Source: CANLDA01 sp964021645
Lineage (GTDB): Bacteria > Pseudomonadota > Alphaproteobacteria > Rhodobacterales > Rhodobacteraceae
Direction: 5' to 3'
Length of the DNA: 26,922 nt
Assembly: GCA_964021645.1 (NCBI GenBank)
Contig: CAXIAD010000040.1
Coordinates: forward strand, 1-26,922
The notes below the pieces were generated by a model. The model worked only from the letters and a program-made list of their open reading frames with translations. It was not told the origin of the DNA and did no database searches. This document shows, in pieces, positions 19,226-26,922 of this stretch. How positions within the stretch are numbered: the first letter of the stretch is position 1; every line of letters begins with the position of its first letter. The translations under genes and the position numbers were made by a program.

Positions 19226-22200
19226 TTAGGCGCGACCCCAGCCACCGCCACCTGGGGTGGCCATGCCAAACACACCACCCGCTGGCAGCTCGATCTCGTC
19301 ATTGCCCTGCAAGGCGATCCGCGTACCATCAGGCATTTCCGCCCAGTTGATGCCTACCCCGCCATCGCCGCCACCATCCACGCCAAAGGGCGCGATTTTG
19401 CGATGCGAACACAGCGTTGTCACCGTCACAGGCACCAAAAACCGCATACGCCGTGATGATCCCTCACCACCTTGCCACTGCCCTGTGCCACCTGAATCCG
19501 TACGAATGCCGAACTCTTCCAACCGCACAGGAAACCGTTTTTCTAGGATTTCAGGGTCTGTCATGCGCGTGTTGGTCATATGGCTTTGCACCGCATCACA
19601 GCCATTGAATCCCGGCCCGGCCCCGGTGCCGCCCGCGATGGTTTCATAGTTCTGGAAATCATCATTGCCCCAGATGAAATTATTCATCGTCGCCTGCGAG
19701 CAAGCAATCACGCCCAGCGCCCCGTATAGCGCATTACAGGTTGCCTGACTGACCTCGGTATTGCCCGCGATCACCGCCGCCGGATAGACAGGCCGCAACA
19801 TCGACCCTTCCGGCACAATGATGCGCAGCGGTTTCAAACAACCCTCGTTCAGAGGAATATCTGCGCCAACCATGGTACGGAACACATATAAAACCACCGC
19901 GCGGCAAATCGACATTGGCGCGTTGTAATTGCCCTTGTGTTGCGGCGATGTGCCGGTGAAATCAATCACCGCCTCGCGGGCCTCACGATCCACGCTGACC
20001 TTTACCTCGATGCGCGCGCCGTGATCCATCTCATAGCTAAACGCGCCGTCTGTCAGGCGATCAATCACGCGCCGCACGCTTTCCTCAGCGTTATCCTGCA
20101 CATGGCCCATATAGGCCTGCACAACCTGCAACCCATAGGAATCCACCACCTTTAACAATGCTCGACGTCCGGTTTCATTCGCTGCCACCTGCGCCTTTAG
20201 GTCAGCCATGTTTTGGGGGATATTGCGGCACGGATACTGACAAGACCCCAGCACCTCCTGCGCCAGCGCCTCTTGCAGCACGCCCGCCTTCACAAGGCGC
20301 ACATTGTCGATCAGCACGCCCTCTTCATCAATGTGGGTGCTGTCAGGTGGGGCAGATCCCGGCGTGCGCCCGCCGATATCGGCGTGATGCCCACGCGATC
20401 CCAGCCAGAACACCACCTCACCACCATGAAACACCGGCGTCACCACGGTTACATCCGGCAAATGCGTACCGCCATTATAGGGGGAGTTCAGCATGAACGC
20501 GTCCCCCTCATGGATATCACCCGCATTTTCACGCATCACCGTGCGGATGCTTTCGGACATTGATCCCAGATGCACCGGCACATGCGGCGCGTTGGCCACC
20601 AAATCCCCCGCCGTGTCAAAGATCGCACAAGAGAAATCCAACCGCTCTTTGATGTTCACCGACCAGCTGGTGTTGGCCAATGTGGCCCCCATCTGATCCG
20701 CGACCGACATGAATAGATTGTTGAATACCTCAAGCAACACTGGATCGGCCTGCGTGCCCGCCGCCAATTTGCGCGCCATCGCGGTTTTACGTTCCAATAT
20801 CAGATTGCCCAGCGCGTCCAGATGCGCGACCCAGCCCGGCTCTATCATATTGGTGCCTGTGGCCTCGGTGATGATCGCAGGCCCGGTGATTTCGGCGGTC
20901 GCACTTAGCCCCTCACGACGATAGAGCGCGATATCCTGCCATGCATCCGCCGTATAGGCACGCACATGTGCCTTGGGGTCGTCATGATGGCCCATTGCCA
21001 CGGCTGACGGGGCCTCCCCCGTGTCGCCAATCGCCTCAACGCTGATCATGTCAAACAGGATTTCCCGCTCTGGTGAGGCAAAGCCAAAACGCTGCTTATG
21101 CACCTCTTCAAACGCCACCCGCATGTCGCTCACTGATGCAAACGGCACATCCAATGCCTGATGCGATCCGTCATACCGCAAGAAGGCCCGCACATCCGAA
21201 TGCACCTGCTCCGCTCCCTGATCACGTACCTCGGTTTCCGCCTCTGTGCGAATGCCTGCCGCGACCTTGGCCGCCGCCTTTGCCTCAGACAGCGGGCCAT
21301 CAAACTGCACCTCACGCATGGCACGAATTTCGGCCAAGCCCATGCCATAGGCCGATAAAACCCCCGCATGTGGATGCAAAAACACCCGCGTCATGCCCAG
21401 CGCATCCGCCACCAAACACGCATGCTGACCGCCAGCGCCGCCAAAACATTGCAAGGTGTATTGCGTCACATCATGGCCGCGCTGCACGCTGATTTTCTTA
21501 ATCGCATTGGCCATGTTATCCACGGCAATCCGCAAAAACCCTTCGGCAACCAACTCCGCTGGTTGCACCGTTTGTCCGGTGGCCGCAGCGATCTCTCCCG
21601 CAATCGCGTCAAATTTTTCGCGTACCACATCACTGTCCAACGGCTCGTTGCCCTCTGGGCCAAACACATGCGGGAAATGCGCGGGCGTCAACTTGCCCAA
21701 CATCACGTTGCAATCGGTCACGGTCAGGGGGCCACCCCGGCGATAACACGCAGGTCCCGGATCGGCCCCCGCGCTTTCTGGTCCAACCTGATAACGCCCG
21801 TCGCGGAACGTGCAAATTGACCCGCCCCCCGCTGCCACCGTGTGAATATCCATCATCGGCGCGCGCATCCGCACCCCGGCCACCTCTGTCTCAAACGAGC
21901 GTTCGAAATCGCCCGCATAGTGGCTTACATCGGTCGAGGTTCCCCCCATATCAAACCCGATCAACCTGTCATATCCGGCCGCAGCGCCGGTTTTCACCAT
22001 GCCCACAATACCGCCCGCTGGTCCCGATAGGATCGCATCGCGTCCCTGAAACAACCATGCATCCGTCAACCCGCCATTGGATTGCATAAACAACAGCCGC
22101 TCACACGCCCGCCCCATATCCAGCGCCGTGGCAACCTGATCGACATAGCGGCGCAAAATCGGCGACAAATAGGCATCAACCACCGTGGTATCGCCTCGCC

Positions 22201-22804
22201 CCACCAGCTTGGCCAATCGTGATACTTCAGAGCTGACAGAGACCTGCGAAAACCCGATATCGCGCGCAATCTCAGCGGCGCGCGCCTCGTGCTCGGGGTT
22301 CAGATAGGCGTGCAAACCAGCAATCGCCACCGCCCGAATACCCCCGTCAAACGCCGCCTGCAAAGCAACCCGCAGCGCCCCATCATCCAGCGGTGTCACC
22401 ACCTCGCCCGCCGCATCCAGCCGTTCCTGCATCTCGATCACATCTTCATACAGCAGATCGGGGCGCTTGATCTCCAGATCAAACAATCGCGGGCGGGTCT
22501 GATAGCCAATTTTCAACAGCTCACGGAACCCTTGGGTAATCACCAGCAAAACCCGCTCGCCCTTACGCTCCAAAAGCGCGTTGGTGGCTACAGTGGTCCC
22601 CATCTTGACCGCGCGAATGCTGTTATCTGGCAACCGTCCCCCCGTATCCATCAAATCGTGAATACCCTGAACCGCCGCATCATTGTATCGCTCTGGGTTT
22701 TCCGACAGCAATTTGTGGGTCAAAACCGCGCCATCCGGTTTGCGCGCCACGATATCGGTGAATGTACCACCCCGGTCGATCCAGAATTCCCATTGCCCGC
22801 TCAT
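19226..22804 (-). CDS. Hydantoinase A/B fusion, 5-oxoprolinase (ATP-hydrolysing) type
   Basis: The protein has 1192 aa from ATG 22804, preceded by a GGGGG stretch at about seven bases; the open frame extends to 22981, but family similarity begins only at WEFWIDRGGTFTDIVARKPDG. Residues 1 to about 670 are HyuA, with DRGGTFTD, GTTVATNALLERKG and the ATPase loop GFDMGGTSTDVSHYAG near 280. From about 680 it is HyuB (DPVLLEVFNNLFMSVADQMG, later TPGGGGWG). Single-chain HyuA-HyuB proteins of this size are usually 5-oxoprolinases, which use ATP to open 5-oxoproline to glutamate, but related enzymes act on hydantoins or other cyclic amides, so substrate specificity is uncertain. It diverges from deoC and has no partner gene next to it. 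Confidence 0.93.
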   Translation of the reverse strand: MSGQWEFWIDRGGTFTDIVARKPDGAVLTHKLLSENPERYNDAAVQGIHDLMDTGGRLPDNSIRAVKMGTTVATNALLERKGERVLLVITQGFRELLKIGYQTRPRLFDLEIKRPDLLYEDVIEMQERLDAAGEVVTPLDDGALRVALQAAFDGGIRAVAIAGLHAYLNPEHEARAAEIARDIGFSQVSVSSEVSRLAKLVGRGDTTVVDAYLSPILRRYVDQVATALDMGRACERLLFMQSNGGLTDAWLFQGRDAILSGPAGGIVGMVKTGAAAGYDRLIGFDMGGTSTDVSHYAGDFERSFETEVAGVRMRAPMMDIHTVAAGGGSICTFRDGRYQVGPESAGADPGPACYRRGGPLTVTDCNVMLGKLTPAHFPHVFGPEGNEPLDSDVVREKFDAIAGEIAAATGQTVQPAELVAEGFLRIAVDNMANAIKKISVQRGHDVTQYTLQCFGGAGGQHACLVADALGMTRVFLHPHAGVLSAYGMGLAEIRAMREVQFDGPLSEAKAAAKVAAGIRTEAETEVRDQGAEQVHSDVRAFLRYDGSHQALDVPFASVSDMRVAFEEVHKQRFGFASPEREILFDMISVEAIGDTGEAPSAVAMGHHDDPKAHVRAYTADAWQDIALYRREGLSATAEITGPAIITEATGTNMIEPGWVAHLDALGNLILERKTAMARKLAAGTQADPVLLEVFNNLFMSVADQMGATLANTSWSVNIKERLDFSCAIFDTAGDLVANAPHVPVHLGSMSESIRTVMRENAGDIHEGDAFMLNSPYNGGTHLPDVTVVTPVFHGGEVVFWLGSRGHHADIGGRTPGSAPPDSTHIDEEGVLIDNVRLVKAGVLQEALAQEVLGSCQYPCRNIPQNMADLKAQVAANETGRRALLKVVDSYGLQVVQAYMGHVQDNAEESVRRVIDRLTDGAFSYEMDHGARIEVKVSVDREAREAVIDFTGTSPQHKGNYNAPMSICRAVVLYVFRTMVGADIPLNEGCLKPLRIIVPEGSMLRPVYPAAVIAGNTEVSQATCNALYGALGVIACSQATMNNFIWGNDDFQNYETIAGGTGAGPGFNGCDAVQSHMTNTRMTDPEILEKRFPVRLEEFGIRTDSGGTGQWQGGEGSSRRMRFLVPVTVTTLCSHRKIAPFGVDGGGDGGVGINWAEMPDGTRIALQGNDEIELPAGGVFGMATPGGGGWGRA

Positions 22805-22950
22805 TACCTGCCCCCATCGCTGTTCTGTCCAAGGCTTCCCCTTGAGCAGAGCAAATGTCAACGGATCATGACACCCAAAGCGCAACGCACCCCGCTCACC
22901 ACATTCGTCCCGGCAGGGCCTTATCGACGCAAAACTCCGCATTTCAGTAG

Positions 22951-22977
22951 TATTTTTGACCTTATGGACAAAAAATA
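22951..22977. promoter_or_regulatory. 27-bp A/T-rich palindrome in the hydantoinase-deoC divergent region, candidate operator
   Basis: On the minus strand TATTTTTTGTCC-ATAA-GGTCAAAAATA is an almost perfect inverted repeat with core TTGTCC-N4-GGTCAA, about 150 bases before the hydantoinase start and 80 before deoC. Such half-sites suit a dimeric repressor (GntR- or LacI-like, a guess). No regulator gene lies beside it. Confidence 0.45.
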
Positions 22978-22999
22978 GCACCCCGCACCGCCACGCCGC

Positions 23000-23028
23000 T
23001 TGTCAAACGCTAACAGCCGTGCCAGATT
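23000..23028 (+). promoter_or_regulatory. Weak candidate promoter for deoC
   Basis: TTGTCA (23000-23005) and CAGATT (23023-23028) are separated by 17 bases, ending 28 bases before the deoC start. The -35 matches five of six consensus positions, but the -10 matches only three. Confidence 0.25.
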
Positions 23029-23056
23029 TGCACCTTGATTGCGCGAGAAATAGCAC

Positions 23057-24073
23057 ATGCATGCCCCAACATCTGCCAATACGGCCACCGATACAGCCTC
23101 AGAAACCCAACACCAGTTGCCCCAAACGATAGAGCCACGAAACCCCGGCACTTCGCTTGATCTGGATTGGGTGCGTGGCGTTCAGGCCAATACATCTGCG
23201 ATTGAACGCCGCGCCAAAACCATCGCTGGCCGCCGCTCCGTGAAAAAGGATTATCAGGCCGCTTGGCTTCTTAAGGCGATCAGCCTGATCGACCTCACCA
23301 CCCTATCCGGCGATGATACAGAGGGGCGCGTGCGCCGCCTTTGCGCCAAGGCCCGCCAACCCGTGCGCGCTGATCTGCTGGCAACCCTTGGCATGCCCGA
23401 CCTGACCACGGGCGCGATCTGCGTCTATCACGATATGGTCGAAACCGCCGTTGATGCGCTGTCTGGCAGCGGCATTCCTGTTGCCGCCGTCTCCACCGGA
23501 TTTCCAGCGGGCCTCTCGCCCTTTCATCTGCGCATTCAGGAAATCCACGAAAGCGTTCAGGCTGGTGCCCAAGAGATCGACATCGTGATTTCCCGTCGCC
23601 ACGTACTGCAAGGCAATTGGCAGGCGCTCTATGACGAAATGCGCGCCTTCCGCGAGGCCTGCGGCGATGCCCACGTCAAGGCGATCCTCGCCACCGGCGA
23701 ACTTGGCACCCTGCGCAACGTCGCCCGCGCCAGCCTGATTTGCATGATGGCGGGTGCTGATTTCATCAAAACCTCCACAGGTAAGGAAAGCGTCAACGCC
23801 ACCTTGCCCGTCACCCTCACCATGATCCGCGCGATCCGCGACTATTACGACCGCACCGGATATCGCGTCGGCTATAAACCCGCAGGCGGCATATCCAAGG
23901 CCAAGGACGCGCTGGTTTACCTCGCCTTGATCAAGGACGAGCTGGGGGATCGCTGGCTGCAACCCGATCTTTTCCGCTTTGGTGCCTCCTCCCTGCTGGG
24001 CGACATTGAACGCCAGCTAGAACATCACATCACCGGCGCCTATTCCGCCGGATACCGTCACGGCATGGGTTGA
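23057..24073 (+). CDS. deoC: Deoxyribose-phosphate aldolase
   Basis: The protein has 338 aa and is the long form of the family, with an N-terminal extension of about 60 residues before the barrel. It splits 2-deoxyribose 5-phosphate into glyceraldehyde 3-phosphate and acetaldehyde in the cytoplasm. The Schiff-base lysine is K238 in GADFIKTSTGKE; D175 in AQEIDIVIS and K274 in GYKPAGGISK correspond to Asp102 and Lys201 of the E. coli enzyme, so the active site is complete. The start ATG 23057 has only a weak GAGA upstream. The next gene is an aldehyde dehydrogenase 52 bases downstream on the same strand, which could remove the acetaldehyde formed. No nucleoside phosphorylase gene is in the window. 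Confidence 0.96.
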   Translation: MHAPTSANTATDTASETQHQLPQTIEPRNPGTSLDLDWVRGVQANTSAIERRAKTIAGRRSVKKDYQAAWLLKAISLIDLTTLSGDDTEGRVRRLCAKARQPVRADLLATLGMPDLTTGAICVYHDMVETAVDALSGSGIPVAAVSTGFPAGLSPFHLRIQEIHESVQAGAQEIDIVISRRHVLQGNWQALYDEMRAFREACGDAHVKAILATGELGTLRNVARASLICMMAGADFIKTSTGKESVNATLPVTLTMIRAIRDYYDRTGYRVGYKPAGGISKAKDALVYLALIKDELGDRWLQPDLFRFGASSLLGDIERQLEHHITGAYSAGYRHGMG

Positions 24074-24125
24074 TCAGCGGATCAATCACACGCGCAGGCG
24101 AAGACGGACAAAAGGAATACAAGCG

Positions 24126-26480
24126 ATGACCGTAAAAGAGATTTTTGACACGATGGCATATGGCCCCGCCCCCGAATCCGCTGCCGAGGCCTTTGCATGG
24201 CTGGTGGATCAGGGCGACCGTTTTGGCCATTTCATCGACGGCAGCTTTACCGCGCCCGGCGACGGGTTCACCTCGCAAAACCCCGCCAATGGCGAAACTT
24301 TGGCCACCCTCAGCCAAGCCAGCCAAGCCGACGTTGACACCGCCGTCGCCGCCGCCCGCAAAGCGCAGGTGAAATGGGCCAAACTGCCCGGCCATGACCG
24401 CGCCAAATACCTCTATGCCATCGCCCGCCTTGTGCAAAAACACAGCCGCCTTTTTGCCGTGCTCGAAACCCTAGACAACGGTAAACCGATCCGCGAAAGC
24501 CGCGACATCGACATCCCCCTCGTGCACCGTCATTTCTATTACCACGCTGGCATGGCCCAGCTGATGGATAGCGAATTACCCGACCACGAGGCATTGGGCG
24601 TTTGCGGCCAAATCATCCCGTGGAATTTCCCTCTGCTCATGCTCGCATGGAAGGTCGCGCCAGCCATTGCCACCGGCAACACCGTGGTTCTAAAACCCGC
24701 CGAATACACCTCTCTGACGGCCCTGCTCTTTGCGGATATCTGCCGCCAAGCGGGCCTACCCAAGGGTGTGGTGAACATCATTACAGGTGACGGCGCGGTG
24801 GGCGAAATGATCGTCAACCACGCTGATATCGACAAAATCGCCTTTACAGGCTCTACTTCTGTGGGTCGTAAAATCCGCGAGGCGACAGCTGGCTCCGGTA
24901 AATCCCTGACATTGGAACTGGGCGGTAAATCCCCCTATATCGTGTTTGACGATGCCGACATCGACTCAGCGGTCGAGGGGCTGGTTGACGCGATTTGGTT
25001 CAATCAGGGGCAGGTCTGCTGCGCAGGTTCCCGTCTCTTGGTCCAAGAAAACATCGCAGAGGCATTTTACACCAAACTACGCGCCCGCATGCAGGGTCTG
25101 CGCATCGGCAACCCGCTGGATAAATGCATCGACGTCGGCGCCATTGTCGATCCTGTGCAACTGCAAACCATCACCGACCTCATTACCAGCAATTCTGAGG
25201 GCGAGATGTTTCAACCCACCACGCCCCTACCTGCCGAGGGGTGCTTTTACCCGCCCACGCTGATCACTGGACTCTCCACCGCCTCGCATCTGATGCAAGA
25301 AGAGATCTTTGGCCCCGTGCTTGTCTCCATGACCTTTCGCACCCCGTCAGAGGCCGTCGCGATCGCCAATAACACCCGCTATGGCCTCGCCGCCTCGCTC
25401 TGGACAGAAAACGTCAACCTCGCGCTGGATATCGCGCCAAAACTCGTGGCCGGTGTGGTCTGGGTTAATGCCACCAACCTATTTGATGCCGCCGCCGGAT
25501 TTGGCGGCGTGCGCGAAAGCGGCTTTGGCCGCGAGGGCGGATGGGAGGGCCTAACCGCCTACACAAAACCCAAATCAAAATCCAAACCACTTGCCAAAAT
25601 CACAGCCTTTACCGGCGACGCAGGCCCCGTTGATCCCCTTGATCGCACTGCAAAATTATACATCGGCGGCAAACAAGCCCGCCCCGATAGCGGCTATTCG
25701 CAAAACATCTACGGTGCCAAGGGCCAGTTGCTGGGCCAAACCCCCATCGCCAACCGCAAGGACATCCGCAACGCGGTTGAGGCAGCGCATGCCGCCGCAG
25801 GATGGGCCAAAACCACCGGCCACCTACGCGCGCAAATCCTGTATTATATCGCCGAAAACCTCTCCGCCCGCCGCGATGAATTCGCTGGACGCCTCAACGC
25901 ACTTACCGGCAAATCATCCGGCGCGCGCAACGGTGCCAAAGAGGTAGAGGCCGCCATCAGTCGCCTGTTCACCTATGCTGCCTGGGCCGATAAATTCGAC
26001 GGCCAAGCACACAGCGTGCCGATCCGTGGCGTCGCCCTTGCGATGCGCGAACCCGTGGGTGTCATTGCTGCGCTTTGCCCGGATGACGCCCCGCTTCTGG
26101 GTCTCGTATCCGTCATGGCCCCGGCAATTGCGATGGGCAACCGCGTGGTTCTGGCCGCAAGCGAACCCTTCCCACTGGCCGCGACAGATTTCTATCAAGT
26201 GCTCGAAACCTCCGACCTGCCCGCAGGTGTCGTCAACATCCTGACCGGGCCACATGCCGCCCTCGCAACCCCCATGGCCAGCCACCTGAATATCGATGCC
26301 CTCTGGAGCTTTTCTTCAACCGACCTGTCGGCTGAAATCGAACACGCCAGCGCAGGCAATCTGAAACGCACATGGCTAAACAACGCCCGCACCCGCGACT
26401 GGTTCGCCGACACCGACGCGCGCAGCTTCCTGAACGCCTCAACCGAGGTGAAAAACATCTGGATTCCCTACGGCGAGTAG
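24126..26480 (+). CDS. Aldehyde dehydrogenase, ALDH16-type with a second non-catalytic ALDH domain
   Basis: The protein has 784 aa, and AAGGA precedes ATG 24126. Residues 30-500 are a complete NAD(P)-dependent aldehyde dehydrogenase with PWNFP (N167), VVLKPAEYT (K190), LELGGKSP (general base E264) and NQGQVCCAGSR (catalytic C298). From about 515 to the end a second ALDH-like domain starts with KLYIGGKQARPDSGY and contains PVGVIAALCPDDAPL and MGNRVVL, but it lacks the GQxC cysteine and most of a catalytic subdomain, so it is a pseudo-domain. This is the architecture of bacterial ALDH16, a family with a solved structure from the Rhodobacteraceae genus Loktanella. Being directly behind deoC suggests that it oxidises acetaldehyde to acetate; the true substrate is not established here. 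Confidence 0.95.
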   Translation: MTVKEIFDTMAYGPAPESAAEAFAWLVDQGDRFGHFIDGSFTAPGDGFTSQNPANGETLATLSQASQADVDTAVAAARKAQVKWAKLPGHDRAKYLYAIARLVQKHSRLFAVLETLDNGKPIRESRDIDIPLVHRHFYYHAGMAQLMDSELPDHEALGVCGQIIPWNFPLLMLAWKVAPAIATGNTVVLKPAEYTSLTALLFADICRQAGLPKGVVNIITGDGAVGEMIVNHADIDKIAFTGSTSVGRKIREATAGSGKSLTLELGGKSPYIVFDDADIDSAVEGLVDAIWFNQGQVCCAGSRLLVQENIAEAFYTKLRARMQGLRIGNPLDKCIDVGAIVDPVQLQTITDLITSNSEGEMFQPTTPLPAEGCFYPPTLITGLSTASHLMQEEIFGPVLVSMTFRTPSEAVAIANNTRYGLAASLWTENVNLALDIAPKLVAGVVWVNATNLFDAAAGFGGVRESGFGREGGWEGLTAYTKPKSKSKPLAKITAFTGDAGPVDPLDRTAKLYIGGKQARPDSGYSQNIYGAKGQLLGQTPIANRKDIRNAVEAAHAAAGWAKTTGHLRAQILYYIAENLSARRDEFAGRLNALTGKSSGARNGAKEVEAAISRLFTYAAWADKFDGQAHSVPIRGVALAMREPVGVIAALCPDDAPLLGLVSVMAPAIAMGNRVVLAASEPFPLAATDFYQVLETSDLPAGVVNILTGPHAALATPMASHLNIDALWSFSSTDLSAEIEHASAGNLKRTWLNNARTRDWFADTDARSFLNASTEVKNIWIPYGE

Positions 26481-26587
26481 CCAGCCGAAAGCAGCCGCTG
26501 TCAATTTGGGCTAAACATTTGATGACACACCTGAATGGCAGCACCGCGGACAAAACCGACCTTCGGTGGAGCGAGTGCTATGTCCGG
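26481..26587. repeat. Convergent spacer with a possible Rhodobacteraceae intergenic repeat
   Basis: This 107-base region between two converging genes holds ACCGA-CCT-TCGGT (26558-26570) and outer arms CCGCGGACA and TGTCCGG, forming a nested but imperfect hairpin. The wording around GACCTTCGGTGGAGCGAGTG resembles intergenic repeats I recall from Roseobacter genomes. I could not verify copy number. Confidence 0.3.
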
Positions 26588-26922
26588 TTACCCGTGGCGC
26601 AAGAAGATCGGAATGATCACTTCTTCCTCATCCCAGATATGGCGGTTGAGGATGTTTTCCAAGGCATGGCTGCCTTTGTGCAAATCTGCGAGTTGGTCGC
26701 GTGTGATCGCTGGGCCGGTTAACTGGTTCAGAGCCACTTGCGTGTCATCCAGTGCCGCATCCAATACCTTGTGATCACCATCCAACAGGGAAAACCCACG
26801 ATTTAGCTCGGGGTACATCAATCCAAACTGAGGGAAGTAACCATGGTCTTCGATCTCATGGTGATGATGGGCAAAGCTGATCAGATTCTTGGCAAACGGC
26901 AACAAATTCATCTGGGTGGCGG
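26588..26922 (-). CDS. Hemerythrin (HHE) domain protein, C-terminal part, cut by window edge
   Basis: At least 107 aa are present; the frame stays open through the window end, so the gene probably begins outside. Iron ligands typical of hemerythrin-like domains are visible: HHHHEIEDHGYFP, GDHKVLDAAL, and HIWDEEEVIIPIF near the C terminus. Such proteins bind a di-iron centre and sense or carry oxygen, NO or iron. Family members in this group are about 180-200 aa, which supports reading this as the C-terminal half. It converges on the ALDH16 gene with a 107-base spacer. Confidence 0.88.
   Translation of the reverse strand, partial: ATQMNLLPFAKNLISFAHHHHEIEDHGYFPQFGLMYPELNRGFSLLDGDHKVLDAALDDTQVALNQLTGPAITRDQLADLHKGSHALENILNRHIWDEEEVIIPIFLRHG

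Noticed and set aside
22805..22981. 59-codon N-terminal extension of the hydantoinase
   Set aside because: The family begins at WEFWIDRGGTFTD; the extension is Arg/Cys-rich and includes part of the candidate operator.

Overview
The window reads as chromosomal DNA of an alphaproteobacterium of the Rhodobacteraceae, most likely the marine Roseobacter group. The support is the combination of gene families, the protein sequences themselves, the moderately high GC content, and an intergenic motif that I recall as widespread in that family. I see no rRNA, tRNA, CRISPR array, insertion sequence, phage gene or recombinase. Nearly all the space is occupied by recognisable housekeeping or catabolic genes.

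Layout. (1) Positions 1-8798, minus strand: a MoxR AAA+ ATPase, a DUF58 protein, a BatA/DUF4159 membrane protein and a vWA/amidotransferase-like membrane protein form an operon whose genes are all joined by TGATG or ATGA overlaps. It is followed, after a 159-nt gap, by gpmI (phosphoglycerate mutase) and an EnvC-like murein hydrolase activator that runs off the left edge. (2) 8868-9455, plus strand: a DUF1285 protein diverges from moxR and has a good promoter overlapping the moxR start. (3) 9471-13375, minus strand: an EamA/DMT exporter and DNA polymerase I (polA). (4) 13568-15773, plus strand: two saccharopine dehydrogenase genes (Lys1-like and Lys9-like) for lysine/saccharopine interconversion. 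(5) 15774-16074: a structured convergent spacer. (6) 16075-19089, minus strand: rmuC, and a mutL that is split by a frameshift in its linker. (7) 19226-22804, minus strand: a fused hydantoinase A/B (5-oxoprolinase type). (8) 23057-26480, plus strand: deoC and an ALDH16-type two-domain aldehyde dehydrogenase, a plausible pair in which the aldolase makes acetaldehyde and the dehydrogenase oxidises it. (9) Right edge, minus strand: a partial hemerythrin-domain protein.

No wholly new system is evident. The points most worth a second look are the mutL frameshift, the four-gene MoxR operon of unresolved function (only its last protein keeps a complete MIDAS metal site), the deoC-ALDH16 pairing, a palindrome upstream of the hydantoinase, and several structured or repeat-like intergenic sequences. 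Start sites were moved inward from the longest open frame for the DUF4159 gene, polA, both saccharopine dehydrogenases, mutL, the hydantoinase, the EamA gene and the DUF1285 gene, using ribosome-binding sites, gene overlaps and where family similarity begins.
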